From assembly GCA_002407855.1 (NCBI GenBank), contig DHPF01000008.1:139955-196766 (forward strand): a stretch of DNA of 56,812 bases, given 5' to 3'. Made by a program: the position numbers and the translations under genes. The stretch is from Bacteroidales bacterium UBA5371. Its GTDB lineage: Bacteria; Bacteroidota; Bacteroidia; Bacteroidales; P3. Positions 50,530-56,812 of this stretch are shown here, piece after piece. Within the stretch, counting starts at the first letter, position 1; the number at the start of each line of letters is the position of its first letter. The notes below the pieces were generated by a model. It was not told the DNA's origin, did no database searches, and was given only the letters and a program-made list of their open reading frames with translations.

Positions 50530-51828
50530 ATGAATAAAGTAGATGTTTTACTCGGCTTACAATGGGGAGATGAAGGAAAGGGTAAAATTGTAGATGTACT
50601 AACTCCCAATTATGATATTATAGCACGCTTTCAAGGAGGACCAAATGCTGGACATACTTTGGAATTTAAAGGTATTAAGCATGTCCTAAATATAATACCT
50701 TCTGGAATTTTTCACATAGACAAACAAAATATTATAGGTAATGGAGTTTTAATTGAACCTCTAATCTTTGAAAGAGAGATTAAAGGATTAAGACAAAAGG
50801 GTTTAACTCCTACAAAGAACTTATTCCTTTCTAAAAAAGCTCATTTAATTATCCCTACTCATAGGATGTTAGATATGGCTAACGAATTGTCAAAAGGAGA
50901 ACAAAAGATAGGCTCAACACTTAAAGGAATAGGACCTACATATACCGATAAAATAGCACGATTAGGTCTTAGGGTTGGAGATGTTTTAAGTGAGGATTGG
51001 TTAGATAAATATAATACCTTAAAGAAAGACCATCTTAGAATATTAAACTCTTTTAATTGTGATTTTAGCTCTTTTGAAATAGACAATCTTTCTTTTGATA
51101 AGTATGAAGAAAATTGGCTTCAATCCATTGAAACTCTCAAAGAATTTACATTTATTGATAGTGAGTATTTCTTAAATGAAGCATTAAAAAATGGAAAAAA
51201 GATACTTGCAGAAGGAGCACAAGGTTCAATGTTAGATATTGATTTTGGTTCTTATCCTTTTGTTACTTCTTCCAATACTATTACAGCAGGCGTATGCTCA
51301 GGTTTAGGAATAGCTCCTTCAAATATAGGAAGAGTATTTGGTCTTTGCAAAGCTTATTGTACAAGAGTAGGAAGCGGACCTTTCCCAACAGAATTATTTG
51401 ATGAGGTAGGGGATAAGCTTAGAGAGGTAGGAAGAGAATTTGGTTCAACAACAGGTCGCCCTCGTCGTTGTGGTTGGATTGACATTCCTGCTTTAAACTA
51501 TGCTTGTATGCTAAATGGAGTAACCGATTTGGCAATAATGAAAGTAGATGTTTTAAATGAGTTTGAAACCATAAAGATGTGTGAAAAGTATAGTATAGAT
51601 GGAAATCAAACAATTCAAATCCCATATAGTCTTTCTGAGAATATAAAACCTATTCTCAAAGAATATAAAGGTTGGAATAGTAACCTAAAAGGCATATTGT
51701 CGTATAACAATTTGCCAGAAGAATTAAAGCATTACGTAGAATCAATTGAAAAAATAACAGGAGTAAGAGTTGCTATTATATCAACCAGTCCTGATAGAGA
51801 AGACACAATATTTAAAGAAAAGATATAA
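50530..51828 (+). CDS. purA: Adenylosuccinate synthase
   Basis: Joins IMP and aspartate using GTP on the way to AMP. The protein of 432 residues starts with LGLQWGDEGKGKIVD (GTP loop, residues 9-20), followed by FQGGPNAGHT, GSTLKGIGPTYTDKIAR and EGAQGSMLDIDFGSYPFVTSSN. All family signatures are present. Downstream genes for PepSY-like and OstA-like proteins follow closely (20 bp, then overlap). Identification secure. Confidence 0.97.
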   Translation: MNKVDVLLGLQWGDEGKGKIVDVLTPNYDIIARFQGGPNAGHTLEFKGIKHVLNIIPSGIFHIDKQNIIGNGVLIEPLIFEREIKGLRQKGLTPTKNLFLSKKAHLIIPTHRMLDMANELSKGEQKIGSTLKGIGPTYTDKIARLGLRVGDVLSEDWLDKYNTLKKDHLRILNSFNCDFSSFEIDNLSFDKYEENWLQSIETLKEFTFIDSEYFLNEALKNGKKILAEGAQGSMLDIDFGSYPFVTSSNTITAGVCSGLGIAPSNIGRVFGLCKAYCTRVGSGPFPTELFDEVGDKLREVGREFGSTTGRPRRCGWIDIPALNYACMLNGVTDLAIMKVDVLNEFETIKMCEKYSIDGNQTIQIPYSLSENIKPILKEYKGWNSNLKGILSYNNLPEELKHYVESIEKITGVRVAIISTSPDREDTIFKEKI

Positions 51829-51848
51829 ATATAATCTATAATAACATT

Positions 51849-52952
51849 ATGAGAAAGATTTTATTAATAATAGTTTTGTTATCTTGCGTTTTATCAACAC
51901 AAGCTCAAAAGTTAAGGCTTTCAGATATTCCCCAAGAAGTAAGAATGGGGCTTGAAAATACTTATACAGACTATAAACTATTAGGTTGGTTTTTTGAAAC
52001 CGGACAATATGTTGCAGAGATTGACATAGACAATAGAACAGGAAGAGTTTTCCTAACAGCAAATGGTAATTGGCAGTTTACAATTTTCAATGTGGCAGAG
52101 CAAGAGCTTCCAACATTGGTTGCGAATTATTTTATTAATAATTATCCAGGTTATAGAATAAAAAAATCAGAGTATGTAGAGGATTATGGTGGAGATAACT
52201 ATTATCGTCTTGTTATTTCAATGAAAGGTATTGGTCAAACAGAGTATGAAATGATATTTGATACAAGAGGGAAAATGATAAAAACAAATGCACCTGACCC
52301 AGACTACGTAAAGAAAGACTATATTGCTCGTTTAAATCCAGAAGACATAGAACGCCAACAAAAGAAAATGGCAGATAGAACTGCATTACCAGGAACAGGT
52401 CTTGAAATAGGAGATGAAAACTATGTGAAGGCAAATAAAGACCCTCAAAGTAGCGGAAAGAGAGGTAGAAAGGTAGATATAGAAGCTCCTGAGGCAATAG
52501 AAACTCCTAAAATTCCAGAGTTGGTAACCAAAGCTTTTGAAAAGAAATATCCAAGAATAGAAGTTGATGAGTGGAAGATGGAAGACACTTGCTATAATGC
52601 CCATTTCCAAAATCGTCAAGGCACAAATCTCAAAACCTTATTTAAACCCGATGGTTCAGTAGTTAGCGTTACAACAGAAGTAAGTAAAGAACGTTATCCT
52701 CGCTTAATTCTTTCCGATTTAGAACAGCGTTATCCTAAAGCAAAAATATCTCTTATCCAAAGGACAGACTACGATGCAAAGTATAAGAGAACAATAACCG
52801 AAAGAAAGCTTGAACAATTCTTTTATGTTGAATTGACCGAAAAGATAAGAGGAAGAAAAGATGTCAAAACCATAAAACTACTTTACGATAAATCATTCAA
52901 ATATCAAGGTTTAGCAGGCTCAGGCGACGATTACGAAGAAGACGATGAATAA
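51849..52952 (+). CDS. PepSY-like (DUF2874) secreted protein
   Basis: A protein of 367 residues with a signal peptide ending near STQAQ (about 19). It contains two or more repeats of the BLIP/PepSY-like type: an alpha helix followed by a beta sheet, as in LSDIPQEVRMGLENTYTDYKLLGWFFETGQYVAEIDID, PTLVANYFINNYPGYRIKKSEYVEDYGGDNYYRLVI, and PELVTKAFEKKYPRIEVDEWKMEDTCYNAHF near the end. The central linker (about 165-215) is Lys-rich. Such proteins are periplasmic or surface-bound, of unknown function. Its stop overlaps the OstA-like start as TAATG. Confidence 0.78.
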   Translation: MRKILLIIVLLSCVLSTQAQKLRLSDIPQEVRMGLENTYTDYKLLGWFFETGQYVAEIDIDNRTGRVFLTANGNWQFTIFNVAEQELPTLVANYFINNYPGYRIKKSEYVEDYGGDNYYRLVISMKGIGQTEYEMIFDTRGKMIKTNAPDPDYVKKDYIARLNPEDIERQQKKMADRTALPGTGLEIGDENYVKANKDPQSSGKRGRKVDIEAPEAIETPKIPELVTKAFEKKYPRIEVDEWKMEDTCYNAHFQNRQGTNLKTLFKPDGSVVSVTTEVSKERYPRLILSDLEQRYPKAKISLIQRTDYDAKYKRTITERKLEQFFYVELTEKIRGRKDVKTIKLLYDKSFKYQGLAGSGDDYEEDDE

Positions 52953-54481
52953 TGAAAAGTAAGGTTATATTTGTTTTTATATCCTTCTTAATAATTTTCT
53001 CAAATGCTTTCTCTCAAAAAAAGATAAACTACAAGGCTTCTTGGAGTGAAACTTTTCCTGCTTATCCTGATGAGATTTTTATGAAGGAAGAGGTAGAGTT
53101 TGAACACGAAGGAATGAAGATGTATTGCGATTCGGCAATCTTCAATGAAAAAGAAAATCGTTTTAGAGCATTTAATAATATCCACATTGTCCAACAAGAC
53201 ACCTTTCACGTGTGGGGTGATGAACTCTATTACGAAGGAGCAAGCAAGATAGCAGAAATGTTCGGAGATGAGGTCGTAATGCAAGACAATAATATCACAA
53301 TCAACACAACTTATCTTATCTTAGAAAGAATTCCCAATACAATTAGCTATACTCGTTGGGCAGATATATACGACAACGAATCAACTTTAAGAAGTAAGGC
53401 TGCAACCTACTATATGTCCACAAATGAAATCCTCTTTCTAAATAATGTGGATATAAACTCTAAGACAACAAAAGTCTTTTCAGATACAATGACCTATAAC
53501 ACCAAAACAGATATTGCAACCTTCTATGGTGCAACCAATATAATTTCAGAAGATAGTACATATATATATACAGAAAAAGGATTTTATAATACCAAAACCG
53601 AAGAGTCGGCATCCTATAAGGAATCTCAAATGATAAATAAAGCAAGACTCCTTCAAGCCGATACTCTTTTCTATAACCCAGCAACAAAAATAGGAGAAGG
53701 ATTAAGAAATGTATATTTTGAGGACACAACCCAGCAAGTAATAATTACAGGACATAAAGCATACATAAACAATAGAGATACTCTTGCCTACACCTATCTA
53801 ACTCAAAAAGCACTCCTAAGACAAATAGATAAAACAGACACCTTATTCCTTCATGCCGATACCCTTTGGGTAAATCACGACACCGCAATGAACGTAGAAG
53901 ACGTTTATGCTTATCAATATGCAAAGTTTTACAGAGAAGACCTCCAAGGAGCTGCTGATACCATGCACTTTCATATGAAAGACTCCCTTTTAACAATGCT
54001 TAATGAACCAATAATGTGGTCGGAAGAAAGCCAAATAACAGCCGATTCAATAATAATATCAATAGGTAAGAAGTATATCTATACCATAGAAATGTTTCCC
54101 AAAGCTTTTTTAATTCAAGACGCAGATACCCTTTCGGATGATAGATTCAATCAGATTTATGGAAAGAGAATGAAAGGTTTTTTTGATAAGAACAAGCTCT
54201 ATTTGGTGGAAGTTTATGGTAATGCTCAATCCATATATTATATATGGGAAGAAGAAAAAGGCAAATCCCCAAAACTACTTGGAGTAAATATAGGAACGGG
54301 CTCCCAAATGAGAATATATATATCAAGAAATAAGATTAATAAAATTACAACTATATCCGACCCAAGTTTTTTTACCGATGACGAGGATAAAATCTCAGAA
54401 GAAGAAAAAAGATTGAAAGGGTTCAGTTGGCGAATAAAAGAAAGACCAAATAAACCAGAAGATATATTTATCCGAAGATGA
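52952..54481 (+). CDS. OstA/LptA-like outer-membrane assembly protein
   Basis: A protein of 509 residues with a signal peptide (ends NAFSQ, about 22). It is built of the repeating short beta strands of the OstA jellyroll: MYCDSAIFNEKENRFRAFNNIHI, VWGDELYYEG, FSDTMTYNTKTDIATFYG, LLQADTLFYNPATKIGEGL, and ADSIIISIGK. These resemble LptA and the N-terminal part of LptD, which carry LPS through the periplasm. The length is much more than LptA, as usual for the Bacteroidetes OstA-like family. LPS transport is inferred. Confidence 0.82.
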   Translation: MKSKVIFVFISFLIIFSNAFSQKKINYKASWSETFPAYPDEIFMKEEVEFEHEGMKMYCDSAIFNEKENRFRAFNNIHIVQQDTFHVWGDELYYEGASKIAEMFGDEVVMQDNNITINTTYLILERIPNTISYTRWADIYDNESTLRSKAATYYMSTNEILFLNNVDINSKTTKVFSDTMTYNTKTDIATFYGATNIISEDSTYIYTEKGFYNTKTEESASYKESQMINKARLLQADTLFYNPATKIGEGLRNVYFEDTTQQVIITGHKAYINNRDTLAYTYLTQKALLRQIDKTDTLFLHADTLWVNHDTAMNVEDVYAYQYAKFYREDLQGAADTMHFHMKDSLLTMLNEPIMWSEESQITADSIIISIGKKYIYTIEMFPKAFLIQDADTLSDDRFNQIYGKRMKGFFDKNKLYLVEVYGNAQSIYYIWEEEKGKSPKLLGVNIGTGSQMRIYISRNKINKITTISDPSFFTDDEDKISEEEKRLKGFSWRIKERPNKPEDIFIRR

Positions 54482-54535
54482 CAAAGTGTCAGAGTATAAC
54501 GTAATAGGAATAGAAATTGAATAGGAGGTAATAGA

Positions 54536-55123
54536 ATGTTAAAAAGAAAAAAGAAAATGCAGGCAAAAGACATAGAAAATCAAGAAGAAAACCTACAAGA
54601 AGCATCAAATACTACTGATGAAAACCTTGATAAAGAACAAACCAAAGACAACAAAGAGCAAACCGAAACAGATAAAATAGAGGACTTAGGCAATAAGTTG
54701 GAAGAGATTAATGATAAGTATTTAAGATTATATTCCGACTTTGAGAACTTCCGCAAAAGAACAGCCAAAGACAAGGTAGATATGATTAAATTCGCCTCCC
54801 AAGAAACAATCAAAGATTTGCTCCCAATTGTTGATGACTACGAAAGAGCACTTGAAGATTTCAATAGCCAAGAGCAAATCCCTCAAACCTCCAAAGAAGG
54901 TTTAGAACTTATCTACAATAAGCTAATGACCACATTAAAACAAAAAGGAGTAGAGCCAATAATAGCAAAGGGAGAACAATTTGATGAAAACCTACATGAA
55001 GCAATTTCTCAATTCCCTGCAACCGATGAGGCTCAAAAAGGAATAATTATAGAAGAAGTTCTAAAAGGCTACAAAATGTACGATAGGGTTATAAGATTCT
55101 CTAAGGTTGTAGTAGCGATATAA
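54536..55123 (+). CDS. grpE: GrpE nucleotide exchange factor
   Basis: Releases ADP from DnaK. The protein of 195 residues has a charged N-terminus, a long coiled coil (about 50-85), and the family motifs YSDFENFRKRTAKDK, DLLPIVDDYERALEDF and the C-terminal YDRVIRFSKVVVA. An AGGAGG sequence lies 7 bases before the ATG at 54536, a good Shine-Dalgarno that is unusual in Bacteroidetes and favours this start over the ATG at 54557. It is 14 bp before dnaJ. Confidence 0.94.
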   Translation: MLKRKKKMQAKDIENQEENLQEASNTTDENLDKEQTKDNKEQTETDKIEDLGNKLEEINDKYLRLYSDFENFRKRTAKDKVDMIKFASQETIKDLLPIVDDYERALEDFNSQEQIPQTSKEGLELIYNKLMTTLKQKGVEPIIAKGEQFDENLHEAISQFPATDEAQKGIIIEEVLKGYKMYDRVIRFSKVVVAI

Positions 55124-55137
55124 CAAACACAATTAAA

Positions 55138-56307
55138 ATGGCATCAAAGAGAGATTATTACGAAATATTAGGGGTAGGTAAAACCGCCACAGACGATGAA
55201 TTGAAAAAAGCTTATCGTAAGTTGGCACTAAAATATCATCCAGATAGAAATCCAAACGACAAAACCGCCGAAGAGAAATTTAAAGAAGCTGCGGAGGCTT
55301 ATGAAGTATTATCCAATAAAGAGAAAAGAGAAAGGTACGACCAATTTGGACATGCAGGAGTAGATGGACAAGGCTTTGGTGGAGGTGGCCAAGGTATGAA
55401 TATGGATGATATATTCAGTATGTTTGGAGATATTTTCGGAGGAAGAGGAGGTTTTAGTGGTTTTAGTGGCTTTGGAGGTTTTGGGTCAGAACGCTCACGT
55501 GCAGGTGCAAGAGTAAATAAAGGAAGTTCATTAAGAATAAAAGTAAAGCTATCCCTTGAAGATATAGAAAAGGGAGTAGAGAAAAAGATAAAAGTAAATA
55601 AATACGTATCTTGTAAAACCTGTCATGGTTCAGGAGCAAAAGAAGGCTCCGAGTCCACAACCTGTTCGCAATGTAAAGGCTCCGGATATATCACACAAGT
55701 ACAAAGAACCATATTGGGTAATATGCAAACCCAATCAATCTGTCCAACATGTCAAGGAGAAGGAAAAATCATTAAAGATAAGTGTTCTGCTTGTCATGGT
55801 CAGGGAATAGTTAAAGCCGAAGATGTGATAACAATTAATATCCCAGCAGGAGTAAGCGATGGAATGCAAATATCTTTCTCAGGCTTAGGTAATGCAGGAG
55901 CAAGAAATGGAGTCAATGGAGATTTAATAGTATTGATAGAAGAACTCCCTCACGAAGAATTTGAAAGAGACGGAAACAATATCTGTCATCAAACATATAT
56001 CACAATATCTGAGGCAATACTTGGTGCCTCAATAGAAGTTCCAACCCTATCGGGACAAGCTAAGTTTAAAATAGAGCAGGGAATGACCTCTGGCAAGGTC
56101 TATCGTTTGAGAGGCAAAGGACTACCTGATGTTAATGGGTACGGAAAAGGAGACCTTCTCGTAAGAGTAGATGTTTGGGTGCCTAAATCCTATTCAAAGG
56201 AAGAGAAGAAAATGCTTGAAACCCTTCAAAAGTCAGAAAACTTCAAGCCAAAGCCAACCGCCAAAGACAAAAGCTTTTTTGACAAAATGAAGAATATGTT
56301 CTCTTAA
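55138..56307 (+). CDS. dnaJ: Chaperone DnaJ
   Basis: Co-chaperone of DnaK. The protein of 389 residues has a J domain with HPD at 34-36, a Gly/Phe-rich linker (about 75-115), four zinc-finger motifs (CKTCHGSG, CSQCKGSG, CPTCQGEG, CSACHGQG), and the C-terminal substrate domain. Full length and complete. Operon with grpE; the dnaK gene is not in the window. Confidence 0.97.
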   Translation: MASKRDYYEILGVGKTATDDELKKAYRKLALKYHPDRNPNDKTAEEKFKEAAEAYEVLSNKEKRERYDQFGHAGVDGQGFGGGGQGMNMDDIFSMFGDIFGGRGGFSGFSGFGGFGSERSRAGARVNKGSSLRIKVKLSLEDIEKGVEKKIKVNKYVSCKTCHGSGAKEGSESTTCSQCKGSGYITQVQRTILGNMQTQSICPTCQGEGKIIKDKCSACHGQGIVKAEDVITINIPAGVSDGMQISFSGLGNAGARNGVNGDLIVLIEELPHEEFERDGNNICHQTYITISEAILGASIEVPTLSGQAKFKIEQGMTSGKVYRLRGKGLPDVNGYGKGDLLVRVDVWVPKSYSKEEKKMLETLQKSENFKPKPTAKDKSFFDKMKNMFS

Positions 56308-56380
56308 AATAGAATTTAGTTTCAAGAAATTATAATCAAGCTCTAATAAATTATAATCAAGTTTCAAGAAATTAAAATCA
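56305..56380 (+). repeat. 21-bp tandem array, family A, locus 7
   Basis: Three units (AATTATAATCAAG type) at 21-bp spacing. The GAA of the core has become TAA, so in the KLES frame these units have stop codons, unlike most other loci. Confidence 0.8.
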
Positions 56381-56392
56381 AATAAGAATTTT

Positions 56393-56480
56393 GCAACCTG
56401 CAAGGTTACAATCTGCATCCTTGCAGGTTGTAACCGTAACCCCTAAGGTTGCACTATGCAACCCCTAAGGTTACAAAATT
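56393..56480. repeat. 22-bp tandem array with internal palindromes (family D)
   Basis: Four units of 21-22 bp. CAACCTGCAAGG (56394-56405) is complementary to CCTTGCAGGTTG (56419-56430), and AACCCCTAAGGTT appears at 56438 and 56460, 22 bp apart. Each unit has internal dyad symmetry (GCAACC/GGTTGC or GTAACC/GGTTAC). The 12-bp stem could act as the terminator for grpE-dnaJ. Confidence 0.8.
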
Positions 56481-56484
56481 TAAA

Positions 56485-56591
56485 CCTTGTTTAAGTAAAT
56501 TATATCTTGATTTAAAGTATTTTTATCTTGATTACATTAAAATAAAACTTTGTTTAAGTAAATTTTTATCAGATTTTTTACGTAAATCTAT
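56485..56591 (-). repeat. Decayed family A units in opposite orientation
   Basis: CTTG or CTTTG starts recur at 56486, 56506, 56527 and 56548 (spacings 20, 21, 21). The words CTTGATTTAAAGTATTTT and CTTGATTACATTAAAAT resemble the reverse complement of the family A unit. Confidence 0.5.
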
Positions 56592-56717
56592 TAATTTTAT
56601 CATTTTTATAGGATATATTATCATAATATCATCAAATTCTTTTTCATCTTAACCTTTGATTAATCAGTTTCTTAACAAAAACGATTAAAAAAAATCGACA
56701 AAAAAGTCACAAAATAT

Positions 56718-56747
56718 TTTGTATTAATAAAAATAGTTGTACTTTTG
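56718..56747 (+). promoter_or_regulatory. Promoter at the right end of the window
   Basis: TTTG (56718-56721) and TACTTTTG (56740-56747) with an 18-base spacer. It points to a gene beyond the window. A 10-codon ORF starts at 56770 (MFWKEVGVYM), too short to call. Confidence 0.55.
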
Positions 56748-56812
56748 CACTCCGATTTACGCATATAATTATGTTTTGGAAAGAGGTGGGGGTATATATG
56801 TAAATTAGGCTT

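Noticed and set aside
56449..56652. Protein of 67 residues after dnaJ
   Set aside because: It lies in repeat families D and decayed A, with low-complexity Ile/Phe/Lys content and no promoter element in place.
56770..56802. Ten-codon leader peptide at the window end
   Set aside because: Too short to judge and the downstream gene is outside the window.

Overview
The window is A+T-rich DNA from a member of the Bacteroidetes, most likely the order Bacteroidales. The evidence is: many Bacteroidetes-type -7 promoter elements (TAnnTTTG), an outer-membrane cargo protein with a type IX secretion (T9SS) sorting domain, a Bacteroides-type SerC/SerA pair in which SerA has Lys where most relatives have a catalytic His, an etfB-etfA-acyl-CoA dehydrogenase operon, OstA-like, PepSY-like and THUMP-like proteins, and a 6S RNA lying between zapA and rny. 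No tRNA, rRNA, CRISPR array, transposase or phage gene was recognised. The species cannot be named from the sequence alone.

Layout. 1-8 kb: a 22-bp tandem-repeat array, a rhomboid protease, two outer-membrane proteins, then a leftward operon (CCA-adding-type nucleotidyltransferase, miaA, OmpA-family protein, O-methyltransferase) and an NlpE-like lipoprotein with a small helical protein. 8-18 kb: serC-serA, a degenerate superoxide-reductase-like secreted protein, THUMP-like methyltransferase, patatin, LysE exporter, ribBA, a coiled-coil protein, zapA, 6S RNA and rny. 18-28 kb, nearly all leftward: ogt, a sugar MFS transporter, an M16 peptidase, a sigma-54-type response regulator without a DNA-binding domain, a ureohydrolase-fold protein missing half its metal ligands, and the electron-transfer flavoprotein operon.

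28-31 kb is a small accessory segment: an AbiEi/AbiEii type IV toxin-antitoxin pair with a perfect inverted repeat upstream, a tiny ORF coupled to a secreted protein of unknown function, and a YD-repeat-like protein. 31-38 kb: hutI, a GNAT/DUF2156 acyltransferase pair, an outer-membrane protein, ispH-recF-DUF721. 38.5-47.3 kb is a surface-polysaccharide cluster (flippase, UDP-glucuronate decarboxylase, methyltransferase, four glycosyltransferases) that also contains a T9SS cargo gene. 47.5-56.3 kb: fabG, a Cys/Met-metabolism PLP enzyme, a BadF-type kinase, purA, a PepSY-like protein, an OstA-like protein, grpE and dnaJ.

The most unusual signal is repeat structure with a period of 21-22 bp. 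At least four sequence families of intergenic tandem arrays share this period. The commonest (family A, core AATAAATTAGAATCAAG, exactly 21 bp) occurs at seven places, mostly operon boundaries, and its best-kept arrays flank the polysaccharide cluster. Read in one frame, the 21-bp unit encodes a heptad such as RVNKLES or SFSKLES, and a copy lies in frame inside a GT9-family glycosyltransferase gene. Two genes also carry a 21- or 22-bp duplication at their 5' ends. Repeat periods were measured by hand from the sequence; homology calls rest on recognised motifs, not on searches.
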